A stretch of 64,000 bases of DNA from positions 7,502,001 to 7,566,000 of the forward strand of contig OX344751.2 in NCBI GenBank assembly GCA_947034885.2. Direction: 5' to 3'. Position 1 is the stretch's first letter, and each line of letters starts with the position of its first letter. This DNA is from Thuidium tamariscinum. Its lineage: Eukaryota > Streptophyta > Bryopsida > Hypnales > Thuidiaceae. The position numbers were made by a program, and so were the translations under genes. This document shows positions 36,101 through 47,123 of the stretch, in pieces. The notes under the pieces were generated by a model that saw only the letters and a list, made by a program, of their open reading frames with translations, was not told the origin of the DNA and searched no databases.

Positions 36101-38036
36101 ACGCGCAGATCAGGAACAAACTTGGAGCAGGAGTCGCGTCCATACGAGGCAGACCGGGAATTTAATAAATTAGATGCTCTACCTTATCCAGAATGTTGTC
36201 ATTCTCCTTCAATGCTTTGATGGCGTCCATCCACACGAGTCGATCAGCTTCTGGGTCCTTTTTGTCGAACAGGGACGCGCCGATGATCTCCAGCGCGAGA
36301 GGGTGCCCGCTGCATGCGTCTGCAACTTTCTCGGCCAACTCACGGAAATCATCATGGTCCGGCTCCTCGTTGCAGAAAGCGTGCCAGTTGAACAGCTGCC
36401 GGGCGAACGTGCACTTGAGCTCCTTCACTTCGTAAACGGCCTTGTGCGCCATTGGTCTCATCGCGCCGTGCAGCACGTCCAGGTGCCGTGACGTCACCAC
36501 GACGCGGCTGCCGGGACCCAGGTGCGGAAGCTCAGGGATCAACTCCGTGAACTGGCTCACGTGGTCGATGTCGTCCACAACAATAAGCACCTAATGGCTA
36601 TATTGGTTAGATCGGCAGTTTTCAGTACTTCTGTGCAAACCTTTTTAGATCACACAAATTTTAAATGTAATTTGAGCACTTCAAACCTTGATACCATTTC
36701 ACCACTCTTATTTCAGGCCTGCATTATATATTGTGTAGGTGCAACTTAGGGCATGTTAGAATAGAGAATGAAAATTACAGATTGTTCAAGGAGAAAGTAT
36801 GATTATCATTAATTGACGCTGTGAAAACCGCCACTACTTATCTGCACGAATTGAATACCTTCTGGCTCTTGAACCTGTTGAACCATTTGCGGTACGGCAT
36901 GGTGGTCCGCCCCATGTCCACTCGGAAGAGATCGCGCACCAGCTGCCTTTGGAGGTGGGATGACGCATTGGAACGGACGTCTTTCAGGAAACTGTGGACT
37001 TTGAATTTGTCTGCTTGACTTGAAGCGAGGAGGCTTCGGTAGAGCTCATCGGCCAGTGTAGTCTTGCCGATTCCGCCCATGCCGTATAATCCGAGGATGC
37101 CCACGCCGTCGCGGGGCATGGCGTCCAAGTGTTGCAGTGCGTCGAGGAGCGACTCTTCGATGCCAAATCGGGGTGTGTGTGATTCCAGTTTTGTTGGCAT
37201 TTGCGTGAACACTTCGACCACGAGGCTCCGTACCAGCTGCTCTTCATCCCTGGAACGCCATAAAAGGTCAACAAGCAAAATATGGATGAAAAACTGCTTT
37301 CCATCTCTGCAGCGTTGTTATCCTGCTTGTTGATGCTTGTTATCCTGCAGCCACAAATTGGTGCCGTAGCGTTGCTGGGTTCAAAATCATCCTGTGTGAA
37401 GAGAGTAGATGTGACTCACCCAGCAAACTCATTTTTGGTGAAACCTCGGTGGTCAGCAACCTCCCGGAGTGCCTTCCTCCACTGCTTCGTCTCCTCGACC
37501 TTCCCACGCTTCCGGTGTCTCTGAAACGCTGGGGCATAAGGCCCTTGGTCCACGTCCTTCAGGTCCTTGGGCTGGACATCATAGAACACAGGCAGGATCA
37601 CCTTCTGCGACTGCAGCATGTCACAGAGCTCCTGAAGGCAGTATTTGGACTCCGCGTACCGCCGCGAAAAGATCGCCACATGCACACACGCATCGCCGAG
37701 CGCTTCGTCAATCGAGTTGAACACATGGCGCCCTTGCCCGATAGACTTCGCGTCGAGGAAGGGGTGGAATCCGGCGTTGCATAGAGCCTCTTCTAAGTGC
37801 GCAGCAAACGTCAGTTTGACATCTGGTCCCCGGTGGTTGATGAAGACGTCGTATTTGTGCAACTTGGGTGCGCCTGCTTTGACCACCGTGTCTTTATTCC
37901 TCTGGTTCGTCTCTACCGACGGCAGTTTCTCGTCGACGTCGACATGATTCCTGCGACGGGCCGAAACTCTCCCGAACAACAAGGTAAAAACTACGCATAA
38001 TACTATCAGCCACACGCCGGAGATCGTTAGCGACAT
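30177..38036 (-). CDS. TIR-NBS-LRR immune receptor with N-terminal membrane anchor, 8 exons
   Basis: Exons: 38036-37420, 37249-36859, 36590-36183, 35614-35258, 33590-33297, 32941 to about 32241, 31998-31797 and 30839-30177. All join in phase to about 1210 residues; the exon 6 donor is uncertain. Residues 4-22 are a hydrophobic helix followed by RRR, a likely membrane anchor. The TIR domain (about 62-200) starts KYDVFINHRGPD and keeps the CLQEL glutamate used for NAD cleavage. The NB-ARC has P-loop GMGGIGKTT (262-270), kinase-2 VLIVVDDID, RNBS-B GSRVVVTSR, GLPL-like GHPLALE and MHD (LSMHDNIRDMG). LRRs of the LPxSLGxLxxL type fill exons 5-7. Exon 8 is a 220-residue post-LRR domain with LKRGDKVCVYAQ and VWVGWKISV that I do not recognise as a named family. 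Such receptors sense pathogen effectors and act through TIR-made nucleotide signals. Intron 4 hosts a MITE. No disabling mutation was found. Confidence 0.9.
32018..32130. repeat. Repeated segment in intron 6 of the receptor gene (copy 1)
   Basis: The stretch TTAGATCGGCAGTTCTCAAA, a TCTAGATCATGCAAATT block and a CTTGACACCATTCGATCTGA block recur in the same order at 36600-36720 in intron 2 of the same gene. Part of it overlaps one minor reading frame, but coding is not supported. Confidence 0.65.
33143..33182. repeat. 40-bp near-perfect palindrome in intron 5 of the receptor gene
   Basis: TGAACTCCACCTAATCT faces AGATTAGGTGGAGTTCA around a central ACAGAT. No larger element is visible around it. 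Confidence 0.85.
34026..34276. mobile_element. MITE, AGGTAGG family, copy 3 (decayed), in intron 4 of the receptor gene
   Basis: It is flanked by TA at 34024-34025 and 34277-34278. Its ends (AGGTAGGCACC... and ...GGGTGTATCCACCT) and interior (CATAACTTTTGCATA, TTTGGTGCGTTGGAA) match copies 1 and 2. It is 251 bp, has a partial duplication of the left end, and has lost pairing of the internal hairpin. Confidence 0.85.
36600..36720. repeat. Repeated segment in intron 2 of the receptor gene (copy 2)
   Basis: It matches 32018-32130 (TTAGATCGGCAGTTTTCAGT, TTTTTAGATCACACAAATT, CTTGATACCATTTC). Both copies lie near the 3' end of an intron of the same gene. Confidence 0.65.
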
Positions 38037-39442
38037 TGGTCATTAATTAGCCAGGCTTTCATCTAACTAATTCACTGGGCCTTACAAGTACACAACCTTA
38101 AACCGGTACCAGTCGCTCTGTGAGACTTGAAATCTGAGTTTTAAGTGAGTTATCAAGACTCTTAAATGCAAGCGCGCACTTCGAGTTTGCATCTAGAAAG
38201 TTTCAAAGCACAAAAGTGCTAAATTTTGTGTTACCAAAAGATACTGCCAATACACGTGATGCATATAGCCGGCCAAGATGGTGTGCCACACATGGAGGGC
38301 ACGTACGAATGTAACGCAATGATCAATGTTAAACAAGCATCACAAATCTTGGCGAACACTGTCAAGCATGAATATAATTCATCCTTGCCGGTTGAGCTTT
38401 GGCATGAGAAGAATTGAGAACTTGGTGAGACTGTAGAGCAGATTCATTTGAGTGATGTCGACGTGCAGCAGTACTTGAGGTGGTTTCTTCAGCTTGAATT
38501 CGGAGGATTATACTGTTTGCTGAGAACTTTAGCTGAGAACTTTAGTCAGTCGGAGGAAAGTCTGTACCAAATAAGCTCGTCGACAACTTTCATTACAGAA
38601 AATCTGGACTCCCGACAGGACCGATAAGAAGGGGCGGAAGGGGCGGAAGGGAGCCATGATTACATTTATTCTGCACGAGGAAGAACTTTTCCTCTATAGC
38701 TGTGATGCACAAGCATTTATGTGTTCAACAGTGCAGCCAAACATCATGACCTTGAAGTACGAGCTCTTGAGTTTAATTGGACAAAAACTGTAAAAAACTG
38801 ACATATTTTGCTTGCCAATGAAGATATGCACACAAGCTGAACTGCATATTTTGTCAAAAATCGAGCTCTTTATATAAACTGGGCTGACGGGCTTATCAAA
38901 GTTAGACAACTTTGTGGAAAGTCCAAATTTTCTCTAATGTTTTAGGGCATTGATAGTCCCAACTCACTATTTGTTATGTCCACCTTATTTTCCTCCATCT
39001 AATATTCCATCAGTCTTCTCTTCTCAAAATTAGTTGTTGACTTTTCAACACTAAGGCTAATTTTGGATTGATTCTTTCTATTTATGCGTAAATGTGTTCC
39101 TTTTTCTAATTTTTCTCAAGAGCGATTTTTCTAAATTTTGTAGAAAGAGTTGTAAATAATTTCTTAAATCTTGACATCTTCCAAATTTTCCCCAGTTATT
39201 TAAGAAACTGACCTACAGTCTTGTAGTTTATCAGATGGAAACAAAAAGTAATCTGCCAACATTCTAACAACGTCAAGCACGCTGATAAGTGACAAAGATG
39301 ATACGGAGTATAATATTGGTCATTTGGGGGACGTTACAGTAGAGTCGCCCCTCAACTAGGTATATCTCAGAGAATCGTCCCTCAACTGGTGCCTGAGTAA
39401 CCGGTACAGAAATGTAGTTCAGTTTTAAGTCAAAAGCAATTA
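38037..39442. other. Upstream region of the receptor gene, no gene recognised
   Basis: It holds the promoter side of the TIR-NBS-LRR gene, but no TATA or other element could be assigned with confidence. Short frames (38226-38417, 38694-38909) show no domain. Confidence 0.45.
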
Positions 39443-39779
39443 AGGTAGAAGGTCCTATAATGGACCATCTAAGGGCTGAAACTGAATTTCAGGGAAGTAA
39501 AACTTCTAGAAATATTTTTCAGCAAATTTTCCTTAAAAGACAAGTAGAATCGACATCTAACCCAATTCGTTTCATATTTTTTGGAGCTTTGTTGAATTAG
39601 TTATCAAATTTTGAAGTTGAAGTGGCATAGGGCTCTAAAATGGAGCATTGCCTAAAATGTACACAGTTTTTACACCACTGAAGGCTATGAAAAAGAAACA
39701 TGTACAAACTGTCTACATTTAAGATAGGGCTCCATTTTAATGCCCGCTCCATTTAAGGACCTCCTACCTTACACACTGA
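39443..39779. mobile_element. Non-autonomous TA element, AGGTAGAAGG family
   Basis: A 337-bp element flanked by TA (39441-39442, 39780-39781). Its ends are AGGTAGAAGGTCC and GGACCTCCTACCT, a terminal inverted repeat with one mismatch. The first bases resemble the AGGTAGG MITEs, but the interior is unrelated. Decayed relatives occur near 41040-41260 and 51280-51500 (shared ATTCATAACTAATT and GACTTGGGTTAGAT blocks in reverse). Confidence 0.8.
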
Positions 39780-39812
39780 TTGCTTCAATTGGTGTACAAG
39801 AAGTGGATATTA

Positions 39813-40085
39813 AGGTAGGTACACCCAAAAGCACCCTGTTCCTAAAAGCGCCATCTATAGTGCACATACATTTCCAAAATCAGTCATGTTCATAGACTGT
39901 AGATGGCGCTTTCAAAAACAGACTTTGACTGTTAATAACTTTTGCATACGGTATCCAAATCCTGCGTTCTTTGGTGTGTTGGAACATGCTTTCACTTGCC
40001 AACAAGACTACATAAAAATTTGAACTAATTAATAATAGGAACTAGGCTCAATATGAATAAGTGGCTTTTTTGGGTGTACCTACCT
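39813..40085. mobile_element. MITE, AGGTAGG family, copy 2 (TA target duplication)
   Basis: It is 273 bp, the same length as copy 1, and flanked by TA (39811-39812, 40086-40087). It has the same terminal inverted repeats and the same internal hairpin, but the hairpin arms read AAGCGCCATC and GATGGCGCTTT where copy 1 reads AACCGCCATC and GATGGCGGTTT. The two differences compensate each other. Confidence 0.92.
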
Positions 40086-41609
40086 TAATGGGGAAAGACG
40101 TTAACTCTATAGGACGCTAACTTTGTCCCATGAAGTAGGTCCAGCATAGTAAAACTTGAGTTACTCGGGGTAAAAGTGAAAAAGCCCCTAAGGGAGGAGG
40201 CTCGAAAATTGCTCAGGCTCCAAAACCACTCACCTTTTGAAATGTATATTTCTGGGGTCATTGCAAGAAAGACCTGCGGCAAAGTGTAGCGTTTTGCACA
40301 ATACTCACTTTTTTCTTTGGGAGTACTGTATAAATAGTAAATCAATTTTTAAAAAAAGTGAAAAATATGTTTGATGTATATACCTTTAAGAAGAAGATAC
40401 CCTAGGAAGGAAAAGCATAGAAAAATTCTCTAAGTAGGAGAACTAGAAAAGTGCTTAATTTCGTGAAAATTGTAACTTTCACTATATTTTCACATTTTAA
40501 TTTGTAAAAAATAGGGAAAGTAATTTTTCTTAAAACTAAAAATTGTCCATTTGGGAAGACTTGATGGTAAAGGTATTTCACCAAAATAATGATCCGAAAA
40601 CTATCTTGATTGTTCAAAAATGTGCGCGCAAGGGAGGCCTGTTAGCACACATGTAGAGGAAAGAGAATAATGATTTTTTAAATTTCCTTCAGTGGAAACA
40701 TGCCTACTTAGTGTAGGAATAGACCCTAGAAATCTCAGCTCTAAATTATTAATTTAAAGTACTCCCCAATACTAAAAACCCCTAAACCGCAAAGTGTGAC
40801 AAATTAGAGAAATTAGAATTTAAATATAAAATGATTTTTGAAAATTTCTGAAAAATAAGGGTTTTGATAACTATCAAGTCAGTCATCTTCAATAAAAATT
40901 TCAAGTTCAAAGAGTTAATGCTTCAAAAGTTATAGCTCATGACAACTCCATCACTCAAAGTGTGACGCCAAATAGTACAAGTCTTTCTTGCATTCACCCT
41001 CTGGTACATGATGCTTTTTGATCTTTACACTAATGTACAAACAGTGAACATTTGAGGGGGTGGGCGGTTCTGGAGCCCTATGCCATATTGACTTCAGAAA
41101 TTCATAACTAATTCTACAGAGCTCCAAAAAATACAAAACGACTTGGGTTAGATGCGTATTCAAGCTGTCTTTCAAGAAAAATTCACTGAAAAATATTTCA
41201 AGATGTTTGACCTGCTCAAAATTCTATTCCAACACTTAGATGGTTGGTTTATGGACCTCCTCCCCTGGTTTCATGTCATGTTTTAGGGTATGTTCTCGGC
41301 TTCTTTAAGATAATTTGGAGTCTGTGATTGCAAATATGAATTCAGAATTTGAAAAAAATAAAAATTGTAAGAAATAAAAAATTTCAATGTTTACCCCTGG
41401 GATAAATCCAGCCCACAAGATCCACTATGTATGACGAAGTTAGCGTCCTGCGTTAACTTCTACCATCAAGGTGGGCCCAACAGGGTGGATTCGCCTTGGG
41501 GAGAAACGCAAGAAGTTTTTATCATTTCTTGCAAATAACTTTTTTTTGCAAATTCATAATTCATATTTGCAATCAGACATGCCAAAATAATTTTCTGAGG
41601 TCTAGCACA
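40086..41609. other. AT-rich intergenic DNA, no gene
   Basis: Short minus-strand frames (40085-40345, 40402-40617, 40951-41175) have no recognisable domain. A decayed copy of the AGGTAGAAGG family spans about 41040-41260. Confidence 0.45.
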
Positions 41610-41762
41610 CATAACATTCAGTAGCAGCTTGTCACATTGCCTCCCAGCGGATGAAATGGTGTGGAATATTCCACACCATTCAGTAACTAAAGTTGCAAAT
41701 GTCAGATGAAATTAGGTGATGGGGACTTAAGGCAGTCCTTCTATAGGCTACTGAATGTAATG
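41610..41762. mobile_element. Small inverted-repeat element, CATAACATTCAGTAGC family, copy 1
   Basis: The left end CATAACATTCAGTAGC faces a right end GCTACTGAATGTAATG. The interior holds the 20-bp palindrome GGTGTGGAATATTCCACACC. A second copy with the same ends is at 49136-49278. The target duplication is unclear. Confidence 0.75.
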
Positions 41763-41775
41763 CATACCCTAGATA

Positions 41776-41975
41776 CACTACAAGAGAAAGGGGTGTTTTA
41801 AGTAGTGTCCTAGACATCATGTCTTTTAAGTAATGTCTTTTAAGTAAGGTTTTAAGTAAAATTTTACTAAAAAGACTGTCGTTTTAGTAAAATTTTACTT
41901 AAAACCTTACTTAAAAGACATTACTTAAAAGACATGATGTCTAGGACACTACTTAAAACACCCCTTTCTCTTGTG
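41776..41975. mobile_element. Foldback element with CACTA-like end
   Basis: Arms 41776-41872 and 41882-41975 are identical in reverse complement except for three bases missing from the right end; the loop is only nine bases. It begins CACTACAAGAGAAAGGGGTG, the same start as the 4.5-kb CACTA element at 43329, so it is probably a deletion derivative of that family. No matching target duplication was seen. It would transcribe into a nearly perfect hairpin RNA. Confidence 0.9.
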
Positions 41976-42761
41976 TATATACAACCCCAAATAGGGAGTT
42001 TTTTCACTTTTATCCTGAAGAACCCAAAATTTATCTTGTTGACCCACCTTTGATGGTAGGATTTAATGTCCTACATTAATGGGTGGTTGCAAGAAACACA
42101 TGCCTAATTGCCTACTATTTGTTGTGCTTTTTCTTGGGTATGCAACTCTTGTATTTGGCTTAGAGGATGGCTTTTGTTAAATTTATATGAAATTAAAAAG
42201 ACCAAAAAGTTAGGTGAAGGCCAAATTAAAAGAAAATTATATGTAGAAAATATTGCATTATATACATTCTAGAAAAAAAATTCACAATATATATGAAGAA
42301 TTAAAACACCTATGCATAGTTTTTAAAAATCCATACAAAAGTTCTCTCCAATTAAAATTAAATTTTTATTAAAAAGCCCCAAAAGTTGGGTAGCTCAGCC
42401 TATGATACATGTATTAAAAAAACTCATATAATTAGGTTTTTAATGCTATTATTGCCCTCAAAAATATTCATTTTACATAAATAATTACATTTTTGGATTC
42501 CTTGTTAAAAGGGCTACAAGAATTTCCTACATTAGAACAAATTATATACTTTGAAAATAGATTAAAATGCATTCAAAGTGATTATAATCAAGGCCTTATA
42601 ATATGGGAGTTGCATACCTGGGCGCTTTTTATTTTCAGTGTTTTAGTACTTTTTGTACTAAAGTATGAGTCCCTTATAGGATTACTTAAGGTAAAAAATA
42701 TGAAATCTAGAATGTCAATTGGATTTCAAATCTACTATTTTTAACAACTTGTGGAGTTCAT
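41976..42761. other. AT-rich intergenic DNA, nothing recognised
   Basis: A frame at 42493-42744 looks random. No other structure was seen. Confidence 0.45.
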
Positions 42762-42869
42762 TACACTAAAAAATATATTTAGTATTGGATTACATTTAGT
42801 ATAATTACCCCCCTACTCCACACAACACTAAATCTCAACTTTGGAGGAATTAGTGTAGTGTTAAACATA

Positions 42870-43190
42870 AGAAGATTTTTGGGCCCAATTTCAGACAGTT
42901 CTGTGAAACTATTCCCACTACTGTAGAGTGCAGACCAGCCCCCTGCTGGTCTGAAATTTTGAATTTTGAATAATTTTTTTTTTAAATTTCCAAAAAAATT
43001 CAGATCGTATTAAAAAGTAAGAAAGTGATTTTCAAAAATAATTCTTTTTCAAAAATAATTTTTTAATTTTTTAATAATGAATTAAAATCATTAATTAATT
43101 AATATTTTCTGACGTGGCGGTCGCTCGACCACATCAACATAGCGCTCCCGGCATTCCTATAGCATTCTCAGCATTTGAGAACTTCTGTTC
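42870..43190 (-). repeat. Dispersed repeat family R1, copy 2 (reverse), inside the mariner relative
   Basis: It starts ATAAGAAGATTTTTGGGCCC and contains CAGACCAGCCCCCTGCTGG and a GACGTGGCGGTCGCTCGACC block, both matched in reverse complement or order by the copy at 50886-51190. It replaces the transposase part of the host element. Confidence 0.55.
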
Positions 43191-43609
43191 TAACACTAAA
43201 TGTAAACCTCTTCAAATTTCAGATTTTCCATAGAGTACTTTTAGTGTTAGAAATGAGATTTAATGTTACTTCCTTTAATAGGCTTAATGATATTTAGTGT
43301 CATGGTTCGTAAATAGTGTTGCTAACACCACTACAAGAGAAAGGAGTGTTTTAAGTGAGATTTAAAGTCAAAAAATGCATATTGAAAGGTCATGTACTTT
43401 AAGTAAAATTTGCTTAAAATCATGTGTCTAGGACTTACCTTAAAATACCTTGCTAAAAGGTCAATTTAATGAATTTGCATGTCTTTTCAGCATTCTTAAA
43501 AGACAACATTCACTACAAAATTGAACTCTCTAAGAGACATTTCGCTTTACAAAAATTTGTACATTTAAGAGAGCCAAATGAACAAAGAATTTTATTTCTG
43601 AAAAGAAGT

Positions 43610-43860
43610 TTGAATCTACATATGATAAAGTATAAATCTAAGAAAAAAGTTCAAATCTCTAAAAAAATCTAAATAGACCAAAAAAATTCTAAATCTATAA
43701 AAGAAGTAAAAATCTATAAGAAACTCAAAATGTATAAAAGAACCCAAAATCTATGAAAGAAGTCTAAATCTATGAAATAAATCTAAACCTGTAAAAGAAG
43801 TTTAAATCTATGAAAGCAATCTAAATCTATGAAAAATTCTAAATGTATAAAAAAACATGG
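43610..43860 (+). repeat. Subterminal repeat array of the CACTA element
   Basis: About a dozen loose copies of a 12-20-bp unit around AAATCTATGAAAGAAGTCT follow one another near the left end. In CACTA elements such subterminal repeats bind the transposase-associated protein. No comparable array was seen at the right end. Confidence 0.7.
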
Positions 43861-44100
43861 AAGTCTGAATTCTTGAACTACCATGTGACTTATCACTGCT
43901 TCCACTCCAACTAAAACATCAACTCCCTACATAAAGAACAAGAGAAATATCTTCAGGCTCGCTCCAACTTGCATGTTCACAATCAGTTTAATGACATTTC
44001 CAAACAGCATCTGTTTACTAGCTTGACCTGGCCTTGCCGATAGTCCACCAGATCATCAATAAGGTCATTAGGAAACCTCGCCACCACAGTAGTTTCCTCA

Positions 44101-44284
44101 CAAGGAGCTTGCTTCAGGTACTGAACATGCAACTTGCGAGGCAGGTTGAGACGATTCCATAGTTGGCTGCATGTGCTCGGAAAGCTCCAGGGATACACAA
44201 GAGGCACACATTATTAAAAAGTAATTAACATAGTTATTAATTTGTCTCAGTCCTCAAAGAATTTTAACGACTTGGTTGTATGCG
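44101..44284. repeat. Internal duplication of the CACTA element, copy 1
   Basis: It matches 46104-46287 in the same orientation over about 184 bp with scattered substitutions, for example CAAGGAGCTTGCTTCAGGT and ACACATTATTAAAAAGTAAT. A minus-strand frame crosses it (43983-44207), but no domain is recognised. Confidence 0.88.
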
Positions 44285-46103
44285 ACAAATCCTGGGACTA
44301 GCCAATCAATTTATATATTCCAAGATGCATATAACCCAACAAATGATAGGGAGGCAAGCCTAAAACCATGTACCTCTGATCGTAAACATACACTGACCTT
44401 CAATCAGAGCCGACTTAAATATGCAACAACAACAGGTACAGTAACTTGTAGACACATATGACATAAATTTATCCACAACACTAAACCCTCATGTACAATG
44501 CGACTGGATATATTAGAGGCGTCTACATAGCTACCATGCATTGCAAGGAAGCTACCATTGCCAGAAACATTTGAGCCGCTTTCTAGCAACCTACACACAA
44601 CGATGGAGCACGTGCAACCGAACACAAAAACAATTCAAGGTGATAGTACCTTTTATTATTATTACAGTCTTTTTCCTCACATGATACACTTCATGTACTC
44701 CCTGCCAGGTTTGTCCAATGCCGGGGATTGATTATGTGCTCAATCAATCAACTGCCCAACCTAAGGGGACTTTCATTGTTCCAAAATTGCACCCACCCCA
44801 CAGGCATCACTACACACGCACATTCTTAGGAGCTTCACAAAACTGCTGATGTAAAACCAATCTTTGACAATACTTTGCACTACTGGAAATTCCAAACATC
44901 AATAGACACTATTCCATTGTACAACTATGAAATTTCACAGCTTCACTATCAATTTAGAGAACGAAATTCTATATTCAATCTGTGAAATTTCTTAATTGCA
45001 TTAACAAATTGGGTCTATGAACTTTTTGGATTTCTACTATTGTACAATCTAAGAACATGCATGGAACATAAAATCAAAGAATGTATGAGGGTCAGAGGCA
45101 TCACCTTTAATGAATCGCTTGCATCGAACATTGTTGTTTGGATTCAATATCACTAAATTGCATTTGCAATAGTAAAAATCGGTCCATCTATAGCTTGAAA
45201 GAAAACTGCAATCTGAAATTGTGATTGATTAGCTAGATTCCATTCATTCCAACGACAATTATTGAAAAACTCTAGATAATTATTGCAGTCTATGAAACTA
45301 AAATAGCCAACATATTAAAAAAAATTATTTAACCAGAATTAGCTAGTAGCCTCATCTAATTTTTTGTGACAACCTGAGCAAAACTGCAAAACAAGAAAAA
45401 TGCCAAGATAGACTGGCTCGCACCTTCTGCTTAGTAAGCTGTAGATTGAGATCACTCAAGCTTTCTAGGTCACACCTTCAATTTCCAACTGCTGAGACTT
45501 GAGACTTATCTCTGCTCCATGAACACAACCAAGAACCAGTTCTCTCATCCTGCATTCATTCCCTAAAACAAGACAATTTCGTGGAGGAAACCGAACCATT
45601 AATGAGCTACTAACACCCAAGAAGACATTAATTAGCACATTAACTAGCTATGAATTGAAGTTGAGAAAGTATTCTACTGTAACATCACAACTTATCTCGG
45701 TGTGATCGACCAATGTAACTCTTGTTCCATCTCTAATATTACTCTGAAGTGGTACACTATAACAATTAATCCCAGAATGTGAAGACATTCATTTTCAGCA
45801 GCTAGAAAATTCAAAAGGAACGTACCTGCCGATCCATGTACATGAAACCACATCCTTCACTTTTGGTTTTGGGGTCTTGCCATAGTGCACGGGCATATGT
45901 ACTTGTAGTCCATAGCCATCTCCTTCGATCTGTTTCAGAGTTCACAACAGGAGCACAAGTAGGATTGATATATCGAGCTCCATCTATCGTCTTTTACATT
46001 GAGAAATTAACTAGTGTGTACTTCCAATCAAGTCTTGCAAGAGTCAATTGTTCGTTCCATCTAGATGAGAGGCTCACAGAAGATTACCGAGTTTGCTCAC
46101 AAT

Positions 46104-46287
46104 CAAGGAGCTTGCTTCAGGTGGCAAACATGCAACTTGCGAGGCACGTTGGAACGACTCCATAGTTGGCTGCACGTGCCCAGAAAGCTGCAAGGATACA
46201 TAAGAGGCACACATTATTAAAAAGTAATTAATATAGTTGTTAATTCGTCTCAGTCCTCAGAGAATTTTAACGACCTAGTTGTGTGCG
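46104..46287. repeat. Internal duplication of the CACTA element, copy 2
   Basis: Second copy of the 44101-44284 segment. On the minus strand it lies next to the exon-like pieces at 46370-46654 and has an acceptor-like TTGCAG near 46190. It may be another exon of the same captured gene. Confidence 0.88.
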
Positions 46288-46369
46288 CATTAGTGTAAGT
46301 AATGCATACATTTTCAATGCTTGGTACTAATAATTCAGCTACTATATGTCCAAAATCAAGCAAGTTCAC

Positions 46370-46654
46370 CTTCTCTTGCTGTCGACTGTACTTCTCCTGC
46401 TCCTACTGCAGAGCAACTTTTGCCTACAACACCACATGAGAGTCCGAGTTACAAGCAAAAAATTTAGTCAAGTTCACAAGATATGATCAACAAAACCTCG
46501 AAGTTGCGCTGCTAAATCATTCGGGAATCATTCCACTCCAACATTAGGTAAGCTCTGACATGATTGTTAAAGCCTTGCTTAGCATTGACGTAAATTGAAG
46601 TACACTCACATACCTACCTTGATTTCCATTTCGCATTCCAGCTCCTCTAGGTAC
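46370..46654 (-). pseudogene. Captured exon pair of an unidentified coiled-coil gene
   Basis: Two short exon-like segments with proper borders lie in a row. The first is 46654-46618 (CACAG acceptor, AAG|GTAGGT donor), reading [12 protein letters not shown]. The second is 46423-46370 (TGTAG acceptor, AAG|GTGAAC donor), reading AKVALQ-stop-EQEKYSRQQEK. Phases agree. The heptad-like charged composition suggests a coiled coil. The in-frame TAG argues for a dead fragment. The source gene is not identified. Confidence 0.5.
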
Positions 46655-46678
46655 CTGTGTTGTTACATTGCTGCACCA

Positions 46679-46891
46679 GGTCTCCTAACAGCGCGACCGA
46701 ACTCGAAGGCCGTGACCTGCGACGGGAGGATCGTTCCCGCAGCCGAAGCTTTACGAATGATCGGACGAGAGAAGCCGTTCGAGCTTCAGCCCAAGGAAGG
46801 CCTGGCTATAGTGAACGGGACTGCAGTCGGGTCGGCCTTAGCCTCCACTGCGTGCTTCGACGCCAACATCCTGGCGGTCCTGGCAGAAGTT
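46679..46891 (+). pseudogene. Captured fragment of phenylalanine ammonia-lyase (PAL)
   Basis: About 71 codons without a stop match the central part of PAL: RPNSKAV, then [20 protein letters not shown] and [15 protein letters not shown] converts phenylalanine to cinnamate at the entry of phenylpropanoid metabolism. The full enzyme is about 700 residues, so only a tenth is present. The catalytic MIO loop (Ala-Ser-Gly) lies outside the fragment. It starts abruptly after a splice- or junction-like CACCAGGTCTCC and ends with a stop just after LAEV. It lies inside the CACTA element and is not a functional gene. Confidence 0.88.
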
Positions 46892-47123
46892 GCTTGAGGT
46901 CCTCTTCAATACATTTGTTCTTCTCCTCTTCAATCTTCCCTTTCCACCCCTCAAGAAAACTGAGGCATGATCGGCAAGAACTGAACCTTTGCTAAAGTAA
47001 TGTCAGTTGGAAATTCAATACACTTGACCTAAAATTCTTAATGCAACAAGAAACAGACCAAATGCAGGAATGAAAGTCGAGTATCAACACTGGAGGAGAT
47101 TTAAAGTTATATAGTACAAGTAT

